Notes: a model not told the origin generated them from the sequence alone. DNA of 64,000 nucleotides from Linum tenue (GCA_946122785.1 CAMGYJ010000003.1:1426001-1490000); one strand, 5' to 3'; positions 46,698-59,000 are shown, counted from the first letter of the stretch. Made by a program: numbers and translations.

Positions 46698-46786
46698 AAA
46701 TAAACACTCTAAGGAGAGTGATCAAAATCACTCCTTCAATCCGTTTTTTCCATACTGTTTTCCTGACAATCTTAGAGTGTTTATTT
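46698..46786 (+). promoter_or_regulatory. Perfect 16-bp inverted repeat linking LTR and primer-binding position
   Basis: AAATAAACACTCTAAG at 46698-46713, inside the LTR, is the exact reverse complement of CTTAGAGTGTTTATTT at 46771-46786, which begins 2 nt after the LTR end, where the primer-binding site is expected. The loop is 57 nt. No complement to a tRNA 3' end (TGG...) is seen at this position. The 3' LTR keeps its 16-mer unchanged, but has no partner downstream. The layout is what a self-primed element would need. Confidence 0.6.
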
Positions 46787-46794
46787 CGTGTGAC

Positions 46795-49700
46795 AATGGA
46801 TTCTGGAGTGGAGAGCACTTTGAAGGCGTATGCCTTTGATTCCAACAAACTCAATTGGTTTGATGGAACCAATTTCACCAGCTGGCAAGAGAAGATGAAG
46901 TTTCTGTTGACTGCTTTGAAGATCGTGTACATACTGGATCCTGATTTGGTGCCGTTAGGAGAACCACAAGACACTGACTCTGATGAATTGAAGGCTGAAC
47001 GCAAGAAGAGGAGTGATGACAGCCTGCTGTGCCAAGGATACATCCTAAATTCACTTTCTGATCGCCTCTATGATCTGTACTCCCAATTGGTGACCCCTAC
47101 TGAGATATGGACATCTTTGGAGAACCAGTACAAATCAGAGAAACAAGGCGCATATAAGTTTGTCACATTCCAGTTATTTGAATTTAGCATGAATGATAAG
47201 CGTTCAATTCTGGATCAAGTTCATGAATTCCTAATCTTGGCCTCTAAGTTCACTGCGTTGAAGATAACTCTTCCTGATACGTTTCTGGTGGGGGCAATTA
47301 TTGCGAAGTTGGCTCCATCATGGAACAACTATAGGAAGAAATTACTTCATACGTCAAAGGAGTTCACTTTGGAACAGATTCAGAAGCACCTTAGGATCGA
47401 GGAGGAAACTCGAATCTGCGACAAGTATCTGAATTCGAAGGCACCATCAAGTTCTAAAGTGAATGTTGTGGAGAACCAGAGGGGAAAGAAGAGAAAGGCC
47501 ATGAACAATTCCAACAACCAGACCAACAACCAGAAGAATAAGAAGAAGAGGCCGACCCCTATGTCTACTAAAAATTGCTTCAATTATGGGCAATTGAGAC
47601 ATATTGTTTGCTTCTGTCCAAATCCAAAGAGGAACCAAAATGAAGGGGCTGCAAGTGCAAGTGCAAATGTGATCGAGAAAGTTGAGCCTAGTGAGATTGT
47701 TGCAATGGTTTCTGACTTACATGTGAGTATGATTCATGAATTGCACATGGCTGGGGTCATGGCCAGTGCTGATTGGTGGTATGATTCGGGGGAAACTGCT
47801 CACATTTGCAACAAGAAACCCATGTTCAAGGACTACACAGAGTCGACGGAGGGACATGAGGTTCTGTTGGGTGATCATAGCACGATCAAGGTTCTTGGAT
47901 CTGGAACCGTGGAGCTTTCTTCACTTCGGGGAAGAAAGTTGTTCTCACCAATGTCCTTCACGTTCTTGATGTTAGAAAGAACTTGGTTTCTGGTTTCATG
48001 CTTTGTAAGAAGGGGTTAAAGGTTGTGATAGAATCTGATAGGGTGATTTTGACCAAGGCTGGTACGTTTTTTGGGAAGGGCTATGTTAGTGATGGTATGT
48101 TTAAGCTAAGTATTGACAATGGTAATATTAATAATAAAGTTGATGGTTCTGCTTATATCGATGTGCATGCAAATTACAGTATAGAAAGTACTTCATTTGA
48201 TTTATGACATAATCGATTGGGGCATGTTAACTTTAAGACTCAGAAATACATGTCTAGAAATGGATTAGTAGTTTGTGGTGATGACAGTGGAGATAAATAT
48301 GAAATCTGTGTGCAAGCTAAGATGAAGAGAGAGTCATTTCCTAACTCGCTTGACAGAAATTCAGAATTATTAGAATTAGTACATTCTGATATTTGTGAAT
48401 TTCATGTCCAATTAACTGGAGGATGTAGGTACTTCATTACTTTCATTGATGATAGTACTCAATTGACCTATGTCTATTTAATGCGAACCAAGGATGAAGC
48501 CTTTGATACGTTTAAATTGTTTAAATCTATTGTCGAAACTCAAAAGGGAAGAAAAATACAAATCCTTCGAAGTGATAGAGGTGGAGAGTATTTTCCAAAT
48601 AACTTTAACGAGTTTTGTGAGCAACATGATTTAATACATCAAAGGACTGCTCCTTACACCCCACAACAGAATGAAGTAGCAGAAAGAAAAAATGGAGTTC
48701 TTTCTGACATGATTAATGCTATGTTGATGAATGCTAGTGCTCCAAACAATTTGTGGGGTGAGGCTTTGCTAACAGCCTGCCATCTACAAAATATGATTCC
48801 GTCTAAGAAGCTAAAGGAATCTCCCTATGAGTTCTGGAAGGGAAGGAAACCGAACTTGAGTTATCTTAGAGTTTGGGGATGTCTTGTTTTCTATAGAGTC
48901 CCAGATCCTAAGAGAACTAAGTTAGGTCCACGAGCTTTGAAAGGTGTTTTTCTTGGATATGCAGAAAACTCAAAAGCCTATAGGATTCTAGATTTAGAAT
49001 CTAATTTGGTTGTGGAATCGAGAGATGTTGAGTTCTTTGAGAACAAGTTTCGACGTGACTCTGCAAATGTAGAACCGTGTCGAGTTACTTCTACAGATTC
49101 CTCAAATGATTCTATCTCTACTCCTGCTTTTGACATTGGTTCTAGTAGCAAAAGGCCTTTAGATGACCCTGTTGCTAATGAACCACGAAGAAGTCAAAGG
49201 GATAGAAAGGAAAAGAGTTTTGGTCCAGAATTTATTGATCCTCAAGATATAGTGTTTCTTGTAGAGGGAGATAGGTTAAATAAGGTTGGTTACAAGAAAG
49301 ATACCCATTTTGTTCCATGTGCAAGACGATCCCAAAACCTATCAAGAAGCAATGGCTTCTAGAGATTCTATTTTTTGGAATGAGGCTGTTAATGATGAGA
49401 TGAATTTGTTATTAATTAATAAGACTTGGGTTTTTGTGGATCTGCCTCTTGGATCTAAGGCTATTGGACGCAAATGGGTATTTCGCATTAAGTATAACAC
49501 AGATGGATCAATACATACTTTTAAAGCTAGATTGGTTGCAAAAGGGTTTAGCCAAAAGGAAGGAGTAGATTGCTTATACACATATGCACCAGTTGCAAGA
49601 ATCATTTCCATAAGAGTGCTTTTAGCTTTGGCTTCTATTTACAATTTGCATGTACACCAAATGGATGTAAAGACGACATTCTTAAATGGTGAGTTAGATG

Positions 49701-52700
49701 AAGAAGTGTATATGGAGCAACCAGAAGGATTCGTGTTGCCTGGAAATGAAGGAAAGGTGTGTAAATTGCAAACGACATTGTATGGACTAAAGCTAGCACC
49801 TAAACAATGGCATGAGAAATTTGATTATGTTGTTTTGGCTCATGAATTTTCTCATAACTCTGCTGATAAGTGCATTTATTCAAAGTGCACAAAGGAGTAT
49901 ATGGTCATTATATGTCTTTGTGTTGATGATATGTTGATAATAGGAACTAACATGAAAGGCATAAATGAGACCAATGAGTATCTAACTTCTTGCTTCCAAA
50001 TGAAAGATCTTGGAGAAGTAGATACTATACTGGGCATCAAAGTAAAGAAACATAGCGAGGGTTTTGCTTTGAGTCAGTCACATTATGTGTTACACCCCGC
50101 TCTTCCCAAAAGTCAAAATGACTATTATACCCTTGGGAAAATTTGTCAAATTCCATTGTAATATCCATGAGGACTAAAAATGCGAACTCTCGGTTCAAAC
50201 GGTGTCGAGTTTCGACATAAATCGAGTAAGTTACTTACGCTAGTTGAGTTTCAGATTAAACTCACCCGTAATTTATGAAATGCCCAAAATACCCCTCGAG
50301 TTAATTAAAATTTAAAACCTAACCCCAACCCTAATCTCACGTTCCACTCGGCAACACCCAAACTAATTAAAACCCTCTACTTAGCTATGTAGAATGGAGC
50401 GGCCGCAAAATCCCTACTATCCCCATCTCGTTCCTCCATCCTCCCGCAAGAAAACCAAACCGTTGGTTTCTCGCCGTTACCGTCGCAAGGATGGAATTGG
50501 ATAGCAGCCGCCACCGGGTCCCAACTCCCAATCCAATGGGAGGCGATCACGAGAGAGATGAGATGAGATGATGTTGTACCATCGCGGCCTCTCCATCCCT
50601 TCTATCAAATAGAACATCACCGCTGGTGTACCACAGCCGGGGTGGAACTATATATATGGAGTTGATGCAACAGAATCGCGCCATGGAGATTGGAGAGGCG
50701 ACTATAAGCTAGGCGGGACTCGTCGCAGAGCTTAGTCGAACCCAGAAATGACAAGCCCGCCGGAGAATGGAAGCGCGTGCGGGATCGGAGGCCACGGCGT
50801 GATGCCAATGGGTGATACGGACCAAACAGTGACAAAGAATTCCGCAGGGAAGAGCTCGACCTCGGATACCACGTGAAGAAATTGATGACGAGGTACGATC
50901 GACCCTTAAATTGCGGTTAATGACGTGGTCATGTTAAGAATGAAAGCTATTAACGATTACCTTTGCGGTTGAGCTTAGGAATGGTTTCGTTAGTATATAT
51001 CTTGGTAAATGACAAATAAGGTAGGAAGAGATGGGTTAATACTTAGTAGCAGAGATATAGGATTTAGGTGGGGATTACAGTGGGAAGTCGATTTAAAGTG
51101 TGAAGAAGGGTCCACGTCGTATAAAAATACCCATCCTAGGATTATTACCAAATTATTTAGCCCTGTGTAGAGTTGAAGTCGAGATTTGAGGTTAAGAGAT
51201 TAACTTGTTTATAGCGGTTGTAGAGATTATATGGAGGTACAGTTGGATGGGTTATCAAAGGACGACGTGTTGAAGATTCATTCAAATAAGGAATATCTAA
51301 GGTAAGTGTAAAGGGGCTAAATTCTACGCCTTACGATTTTTTTTCAAGTATTTACCTTGAGTATTTTTAAGTATTGATTTACGTGATGTATGTGCAGTAT
51401 TTGATTCCTGTTTGAGATTGCATGACTATGTTTGATGGTATGTGCTTTGGTTGAATTATGACTTGAAGTGAATGGTTATTATTTACTTTGAAATTGTCCC
51501 GAGTATAAGTAATTGTTAAAGTTTAAGTAGCGAGTTCTTTTAAAGAAGTAACTCACCTTCAAGAAGGTGAAGTCGTTTTAAGTGTTTTTAGTCACTAGCG
51601 CCAGTCCGTTGCCTTTTGAGACATTTTGAGATAGAGCAGCAGTTATGCTCTTGAGACTTTTAAGATGAGCAACAGTTATGCTCTTGTGAATCATGGTGAA
51701 GAGCCACCACGATAAGTTTAAGATGTTAGGGGGATGAACCGTTTTGACTTCCCTAACTAAGTTTAAGTTTAAGGAAAGTCTGGATGGCTTCTCATACGTA
51801 TGAGTTGGCAACCGGACTAGCTAGTGAGGGATCCCCGTGTCAGTCAAGTATTTAAGTCATGATTTGAGATTTAAGAATGAAGAGTAACAACAACTCCCAT
51901 ACAGTTTAAGAGTTAAGGTTTTAAGAATGAAAGTATAAACAACTTCCACCAATTAAAGTTAAGTGTTTAAGCAAAGTATTCAAGTATAAGAAATTTTAAA
52001 TCGTAAGGGCGTAGACTGACCCCAACTCACTCACCAGTTTGAAGAGGAAGGAGCTAGAGGAGCAGTTAGAGAGCAGCGAGATCGAGAGAAACAGTTCTAG
52101 GGAAGCTAGCTAGAGGAGGACGGTACGAGCGTCACAGAGGATGTCTAGTCAGAGTTTCACACAAGCAGCAACACTGGAGACTAGTTAGTTATTGTGTTTA
52201 TGATTATGAGTATAGACTGGAGATCAAGTTGAGTTTTTAAAGTCTGAGTTAAGTTGCCCATGTGTTAGGGCGTTGCTTTGAACTACAAGAGTGTGTTTTC
52301 AGTATTTTATATATGAAAATTTTCCTGCTGCAGTTTAAGCTTGAGTATTTTATTTTTCATGGACATTTTAGTAAAATTAGTACCCGGTCAGGTTAGGGTG
52401 TTACATTATGTCGAGAAGATGCTCAAGAAATTCGAGCATTTGGATATAAAGGAGGCTAACACCCCTTATGATGCATCTTTTAAGCTTTGTGCAAATGAGG
52501 GAAGGGCAGTGGCACAAGTTGAGTATTCAAGTGCTATTGGAAGTTTGATGTATGCAATGGGTTGTACTAGGCCCGATATTGCATTGGCGATGTGCAAACT
52601 TTCTAAATTCACTAGTAATCCTAGTGCTGATCATTGGAAAGCTATAGGAAGAGTCTTTGGTTATTGGAAAAGAACCAAAGTTTTGAGACTCTTCTATAGC

Positions 52701-53189
52701 AACTTCCCCGCTGTACTAGAAGCATTTTCTGATGCTAGTTGGATCACGAGCGCTAGTGATAATAAATCCACAACAAGATGGATTTTTACACTAGGTGGTG
52801 GAGTTGTTTCTTGGGCTTCGAAGAAACAAACATGTATTACACACTCCACTATGAAAGCCGAATTCCTAGCCCTTGCGGCGGCTGGAAAAGAAGCAGAATG
52901 GCTAAGAAACATGTTAGATTTAAAGTTGTGGCCACAACCGATGCCAGCCATTTCTGTCTTCTGTGATAGTGAGGCTACATTGTCTAGAGCTTATAACAAG
53001 ATTTACAATGGTAAGTCTAGACACATTAGTCTAAGACATGATTACGTTAGGTATTTGATTACTAAAAGAATCATTTCTATTGTGTATGTAAGGTCTTGCA
53101 ACAATTTGCTAGATCCTCTTACGAAGGGGTTGCCAAGGGGCATTATCTATGAGACATCCCAAGGAATGGGATTGAGACCTTTTGTATAG
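46795..53189 (+). pseudogene. Broken gag-pol of the outer copia element
   Basis: From ATG 46795 (MDSGVESTLKAYAF) gag runs with a knuckle-like CFNYGQLRHIVCFC, which departs from CX2C. The protease motif is YDSGETAHI (Ala to Glu in DSGA). A frameshift lies near 47.93 kb and a TGA within the integrase HHCC start (48205-48207, in WHNRLGH position). The integrase core (48217-49362) contains LELVHSDICEF and LRSDRGGEYF. A frameshift near 49.30 kb leads into reverse transcriptase (49286-50087) with CVDDMLIIGTN. The solo LTR (50088-52405) cuts the frame, and RNase H continues 52411-53189 with STMKAEFLALA. Not functional as it stands. Confidence 0.9.
50088..52405. mobile_element. Solo LTR (2.3 kb, probably Ty3-type) inside the outer copia pol
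   Basis: Starts TGTTACACCCCGC, ends GGTTAGGGTGTTACA, flanked by the perfect 5-bp duplication TTATG (50083-50087 and 52406-52410). No second LTR, primer site or coding region is present. The length and the TGTTACACCC/GGGTGTTACA termini are like large Ty3 (chromovirus Tekay/Del-type) LTRs; that assignment is from memory of such termini. It is a product of LTR-LTR recombination. The frames inside (up to 77 codons) are not genes. Confidence 0.8.
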
Positions 53190-53673
53190 TTAGAAGTAAT
53201 GGAAACCCAACCTTTTCTTTTAGGTATTCACTAATTAAAAGGTTCAATGTGGTAATAACAAGTTATTCTAACTGGAAACTAATTTATTGTACAAGTAAAT
53301 TAGTTGTAAGAAGGGTGAGTTATATAACTCTTAATGACGTTCGTTTGGAATGTCAGCTATGTGAGCATTTGGAGTGATGCCGCTCTAACAAAAGTAAATG
53401 TCAACTTTTGTATATGCTCATGAAACAGGATCAGCACATGGTCATAATAGTGCTACCCTTGTTGGTGGTTGTGTTTTAGAGAAGAGACAAGTACGTGTGT
53501 GGTATCTCCGGTTCTAGCTTTGGATCTTGACTCCTAGGCTTAAGCCTGTCATTGATTCGCTACGAACTTTGAGATGCTTACACTAAGTAAAGGTTCAAAT
53601 CGAAAAGATACCTTTATGTATGTGTTACTTATTCGAGGCAAGTATTCTCGACTCTTATTGACTAAGTGGGGAT

Positions 53674-54190
53674 TGTTAGAGTAGTCAAAAAGAGTAAAGG
53701 AAATACCACATTGGTGGGAGAAGGAAAGTGCAAGTGGTTTTTAAGTTTGCTTTCCACTTTAGTTATTGGATAAAGTGGTTAGTGAGCTTTTGGAAAAAGT
53801 ATGAGCTATTTAATTTGACATATTAAATCTCACTTAGCACGTTTGCGCGACGCGTTCGGAAATTAATTTTTGGCTATTTAATTAATTGAATTTGAGTTTT
53901 GTGAAACGACATAACTTTTGAGAAGGGAACTGCCGTTTTCTCAAATCTTATAAGAGACGTTGGCCAGAAGATTGAGTTCTAACGTTCATCTTCTCCTCGT
54001 CTTTCCTTCTCCAAAAACACAAACACAGAAGTCACGAAAGGTGCTGCTTTCTGACTTTGATTGAAGGAACTCCTGGGGATGGTTTGCCGAAATCCTGCCA
54101 GTAACAACGTAGTGGGGGCAAATAAACACTCTAAGGAGAGTGATCAAAATCACGCCTTCAATCCGTTTTCTCCATACTGTTTCCCTGACA
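53674..54190 (+). repeat. 3' LTR of the outer copia element
   Basis: A 517-bp LTR, TG...CA, uninterrupted. Preceded by AAGTGGGGAT and followed by the CATAG duplication. Confidence 0.9.
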
Positions 54191-54225
54191 CATAGTATGC
54201 TCCAAGAGCACACGAGTATATATAT

Positions 54226-54563
54226 ATATGGGGAGTTCTACGGTACCCAGGGTGAAATCCGGGGTACCGTATACCTTGAGTAAGAAAATGCTATCCAGAA
54301 CTTGAATTGACTGATCTTTCGGACATGATACTATACTCTAACCCTTAAAGATCAACACCTAGGTCTTAATTCTCTAAATCTTATACCCCAAGATCAATTT
54401 AATTAGAAACAATAATCGACGGTTATGATTCGTCCAAATATAGGCAAAAAAATCAATGCACCATCTTAGGGTTTATAGTTTATGATTTGGATAATTAGGA
54501 CCTAGGGTTCACTCATTAAGGGTTAGGGTATAGTATCATGCCCAAAAATCCTGCTAATTCGAG

Positions 54564-54572
<9 letters not shown>
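54226..54572. mobile_element. MITE in (TA)n, left member of an inverted pair
   Basis: Begins GGGGAGTTCTACGGTACCC and runs to CTAATTCGAGGTCTA, where it merges into a (TA)n tract and so lacks its far end. It is the inverted, diverged relative of the complete element at 54640-55043. Together the two form a ~800-bp near-palindrome centred on the TA tract. Confidence 0.75.

Positions 54573-54638
<66 letters not shown>
54569..54638. repeat. (TA)n microsatellite
   Basis: An essentially pure TA run of about 70 bp between the two MITEs, with shorter TA tracts at 54213-54222 and 55045-55056 on the outer sides. Confidence 0.95.
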
Positions 54639-54639
<1 letters not shown>

Positions 54640-55043
54640 TGCCTTCTACGGTACCCCGGGTGAAATCCGGGGTACCGCATACCTTGAGTATGAAAACGCT
54701 ATCTAGACCTCGAATTAGCAGGATTTTTGGGCATGATACTATACCCTAACCCTTAATGAGTGAACCCTAGGTCCTAATTATCTAAATCATAATCTATAAA
54801 CCCTAATATGGTGCATTCATTTTTTTGCCTATATTTGGACGAATCATAACCGTCGATTATTGTTTATAATTAAATTGATCTTGGGGTATAAGATTGGGAG
54901 AATTAAGACCTAGATTTAATCTTTAAGGGTTAGAGTATAGTATCATGTCCGAAAGATCGGTCAATTCAAGGTCTAGATAGAGTTTTCATACTCAAGGTAT
55001 GCGGTACCCCGGATTTTACCCAGGGTACTGTAGAACTCACCAT
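54640..55043. mobile_element. Complete MITE with ~90-bp inverted ends, inserted in (TA)n
   Basis: Left end GGTGCCTTCTACGGTACCCC and right end GGGTACTGTAGAACTCACC are inverted repeats that extend inward about 90 bp (CATACCTTGAGTATGAAAAC on one side, its inverse on the other). TA repeats flank it. Targeting of TA microsatellites recalls the Micron-type MITEs described in rice. No coding capacity. Confidence 0.75.
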
Positions 55044-55607
55044 ATATATATATATGCGCCAACCATTTTCAATCTTCTTCCCATCTTGTGTTCTTCTTTT
55101 GATTCATGGTTAGTAATAGCATTCTCTCTCGCAAAGATTCCTTGGTTGCCACCGCCGACATCGCTATGAAACTCTCTGACCTTGTTCAGCTGGGAGCCGC
55201 CGGTAGCTTTGTGCTCCTAGTATTCAACATTTATGTAGCAGCAACAGCAACACCGCCGCCACGTAAGACAGACGTCGTCGTTCCGCCGACGGTGTTCACG
55301 TTTGGAGATTCATTTGTTTATGGCAGAGACTTCCCCCGCAGGACGCCCACCGGAAGGTTCAGCAATGGAAGACTCTTCTCTTATTTCTTACGTATCATAT
55401 TTGCCTTTATGATTTCTCAAATCAAGATACACTTCTCCTGTTATAGTTTATGTCATTTTTTAAGGTTGAAACTCTGAATCGTTTCTAATGTCAAATTGCA
55501 ATACAGTTATTGATCTCGTGTGCACTCTTCGAATGAGATATGTCACGCGTTTATTTTAACAAATATGTTATTACTTGACATTGCTTTCTCATTTATCGCC
55601 GCAATAC

Positions 55608-56044
55608 TGTCACGACCTTACTCTCGATCGTGCGGCCCTAGCTCTCAATTCCGTTAGAGCGCTAGGCAGCCTTTCTCTCAACTCACTTGAAAGCAAAGAA
55701 CAAGAACACAAGACAAAGGATTGGGAGAACTCTCTAGTGTGTATTACTCTCAAAAATGATGGAATGAGTTACAAGTGAGGGAGATGGCTCCTTATATAGG
55801 CCTCTCCTCATACAAGGCATCAATGCCCCTCATAATGTCCCTCTACTACATCAATACACCCATTAAGTCCCCCCATTATGCACTCTATAAATACTACCAT
55901 AATGTAGCTAATAAGTGCACCATTAAGCTCTCTATTAAGGTGGAGAATCCTAGGAGCATCTCTATGCTACTAGTCTTCCATGCATGACACATGTGCAGCC
56001 TTGTTGTCACCTTGTTGGCGCCATGTCATCGGCCACATGTGACA
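55608..56044 (-). repeat. 3' LTR of the chromovirus
   Basis: 437 bp, TGTCACGACC...CACATGTGACA, including CTCCTTATATAGGCC (likely TATA region, read on the opposite strand for the element). Identical by eye to the other LTR. Confidence 0.93.
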
Positions 56045-56055
56045 TCCTCCCCCAC

Positions 56056-59000
56056 CTATGCTCGCGACGCCCTCGTCGCGTCCTCTTGATGGAATGCCTC
56101 GATCAAGTCCTTGTTCTTCCAAAGCGTGAGCTCTTTCTCCCAAGTTGCTTCACTTTCCGGAAGGTTGCGCCACTTGACCAAGTACTCCACAAAGCTTGGG
56201 TGTACGCCACGACGAGGAATGACACGACGCGCCATGACTTCTTCAACTTCATGGTCGTGTGTCTTGGTGATGAGTGTTGGAGCGCGTTGCGACTCTCTTC
56301 GTTGCTCATCATCCTTGTCTTCGTGGAAAGGCTTGAGTTGGCTCACATGAAAGACCGGATGGATCTCCAAGTGCGTCGGCAACTCAACCTTGTACGCCAC
56401 CGCGCCAATCCTCTTCACGATGGGGAATGGCCCTTCATAGCGGCGAAGCAGTCCCTTGTGCACGTTCTTGAGATGCTTGAAGCGATGAGGGTAGAACTTG
56501 ATCATCACCATGTCTCCCTCTTCGAATTCCAAGTGCCGCCTCTTCTTGTCCGCCCATTTCTTCATCTTCTTACTAGCGCGAGCTAAGTAAGACTTGGCCA
56601 TCTCCATCTTCTCGTGCCAGCCTTTAGCGAACTTGTAGGCTGCCGGACTGTTGCCTCTATACCCCGTTGCCACCGTCGTAGGTGTCAAAGGTTGCTGCCC
56701 CGTCGCCAACTCAAATGGACTCGTGTTGGTCGACTCGCTGCGGTGCAAGTTGTAGGAGAATTGTGCCGTATCCATCAACTTCACCCAATCTCGTTGGTTC
56801 GCACTCACGTAGTGTCGCAAGTACACTTCCAACAAGGCATTCACCCGCTCCGTCTGTCCGTCGCTTTGAGGATGAAATGCCGTCGAGAAGTTCAAGTCTG
56901 AGCCCATGATCTTGAACAACTCTCGCCAAAATCTGCCCGTGAAGCGCCCATCTCTGTCGCTCACGATGTTGCTAGGAACGCTCCAATACTTGACCACATT
57001 CTTGAAGAATAGTCGCGCCGCATCCTCTGCCGTCATGTCTTTTGGACCGGGAATGAACACTCCATACTTCGAGAACCTGTCCACCACAACCATGATGCAA
57101 CCGCATCCATCGACTTTGGGAAGTCCGATGATGAAGTCCATGCTTACACTCTCCCATGGTCGTTGAGGTGTGGGCAAGGGCTCTAGCAAGCCTGCCGGGC
57201 TTCTCTGCTCCATCTTGTCTTGTTGGCACACAAGACAAGTCTTCACATACATCTCCACGTCGTCTCTCATACGCGGCCAGAAGTATGCTTCTTCGATGAG
57301 CGCTTGCGTTCTCTCGATGCCGGGATGGCCCGCCCACTTGGAATCATGGCACTCCTTCATGATCTCCTTCCTCAAGTTGGCCCACCTTGGCACGAACACG
57401 CGCTCTCCCTTGGTCATGATGAGCCCATCCTTCATCCAAAACCGTCGAGTCTTGCCTTGCTCGATGTACTCCGCTACGGTTTTGGCGAAGGGGTCATGGC
57501 CAAGGCCTTCAACGATCCGCTCCTTCAAAGGAAACATGGGCTGGCTGATGCTTGCGGCTGCACTCTTGCGGCTAAGAGCATCGGCAACGGAATTCGCCTT
57601 GCCTGGGTTGTACTCCATGACGAAGTCGAACTCGGCCAAAAAGTCTTGCCACCTTGCTTGCTTGGGGGTGAGCTTCTTCTGCGTAAGAAAGTAGCTCGTT
57701 GCCACGTTGTCCGTCTTCACTACGAACTTTGACCCCAACAAGTAGTGCCTCCATGTGCGCAAGCAATGCACCACGGCCGTCATCTCCTTCTCTTGAACGG
57801 TGTATCGCCTCTCCGTCTCGCTAAGCTTCCGACTCTCGAAGGCAATGGGATGCCCATCTTGCATCAACACGCCCCCAATCGCGAAGTCGGACGCATCGGT
57901 CTGCACTTCGTAGGCCAACGTCGGGTTGGGGAGCACGAGCACGGGCTCCTTCACCACTGCTTGCTTCAAGGCCTCGAATGCTTCTTGGCACCTTTCCGAC
58001 CAATCCCACGCCTTGTTCTTCTTCAAGAGATCCGTCAAGGGTGCTGCAATGTTGGAGTAGCCCTTGATAAACCTCCGATAGTAGTTGGCAAGGCCGAGGA
58101 ATGACCGCAACTCTGGCACCTTCGTCGGCGGCTCCCATTCTTGGATTGCCTGCACCTTCGCTCCATCCATCTTCAACTTGCCTCCACCAATGATGTGCCC
58201 CAAGAATGGAACCTCCGTGGCGGCAAATGTGCACTTCTCCCTCTTGACATACAACTCGTTGTCGCGAAGGACTTGGAAGACTTGGCGTAGGTGCTCGGCA
58301 TGCTCGTCGAGTGTTTTGCTATACACGACGATGTCATCCAAGTAGACCACGACAAACCGGTCCAAGAATGGCTCGAACACTTGATTCATCAAAGTGCAAA
58401 ACGTGGCTGGTGCGTTGGTGAGACCGAATGGCATCACAAGAAACTCATAAGAGCCATACCTCGTCACACAAGCCGTCTTTGGCTCGTCGCCCTCTGCTAT
58501 CCGCACTTGATAGTAGCCCGAGCGAAGATCTAGCTTGGTGAACCACATAGCATCTCCAAACTGGTCGAACAGATCGCCAATGTTGGGAATCGGCCACTTG
58601 TTCTTCACCGTCAACTTGTTGATGGCTCTATAGTCGATGCACATGCGCAACGACCCTTCCTTCTTCTTTTGGAGCAGCACCGGTGCTCCAAAAGGTGACT
58701 TCGATGGCCGCATATAGCCTGCGTCCACCAAGTCCTTGAGCTGCCTCCGCAACTCTTCTAGCTCCGGTGGCGACATGCGGTATGGTGCTCGCGAAAGGGG
58801 CTTCGCTCCTGGCTCCAACTCGACCTTGTGGTCCACCTCTCTTCTTGGTGGCAGCTTCTTGGGCAACTCCGATGGCATCACGTCGTCGAACTCTTCGAGG
58901 AAACCTTCGATGATGGGAGTTGTGATTCCCGCTGAGCCTCCTTCTTCCTCCATTTTCAAGGACACAAGAAAGGTTGGTTCATTCTTCTTGAACCCCTTCA

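Larger units (their letters stand above)
41287..46768 (+). repeat. 5' LTR of the outer copia element, split by a second element
   Basis: About 523 bp of LTR in two parts, 41287-41636 and 46596-46768, separated by a complete copia element and its AAAAA duplication. It is similar throughout to the 517-bp 3' LTR at 53674-54190; the stretch around AATAAACACTCTAAGGAGAGTG is unchanged between the two. Confidence 0.9.
41287..54190 (+). mobile_element. Ty1/copia retrotransposon (plus strand), twice interrupted
   Basis: The LTRs start TGTTAGAGTAGTC and end CCTGACA. The 5' LTR is split (41287-41636 plus 46596-46768) by a younger copia element; the 3' LTR is 53674-54190. The 5-bp duplication CATAG flanks the whole (41282-41286 and 54191-54195). 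The purine tract AAGTGGGGAT precedes the 3' LTR. Gene order gag, protease, integrase, reverse transcriptase, RNase H is Ty1/copia. After the 5' LTR there is no TGG-initial tRNA primer site. Instead, CTTAGAGTGTTTATTT (46771-46786) perfectly complements LTR positions 46698-46713. A 2.3-kb solo LTR sits in pol. Without the inserts it would be about 5.6 kb. Confidence 0.92.
41031..54217. mobile_element. MITE in a (TA)n tract, split by a copia insertion
   Basis: The non-coding pieces 41031-41286 and 54196-54217 join across the 5-bp duplication CATAG into one ~280-bp element. Its two ends both carry GGAGCATAGTATGCTC(C/T), and it is flanked by AATATATA on the left and (TA)n on the right. Part of its interior (GTTAGGGTATAATATCAT followed by TTAATTCATGGTCTA) resembles the MITE pair immediately to the right at 54.2-55.0 kb, so the three are probably relatives. 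Confidence 0.6.

Noticed and set aside
54569..54638. TA tract considered as an origin or structural RNA element
   Set aside because: A pure dinucleotide repeat between two MITEs is explained as a microsatellite insertion target.
55775..55987. 70-codon frame present twice (also 60910-61122)
   Set aside because: It is duplicated simply because it lies in the two LTRs; no start context or family resemblance.
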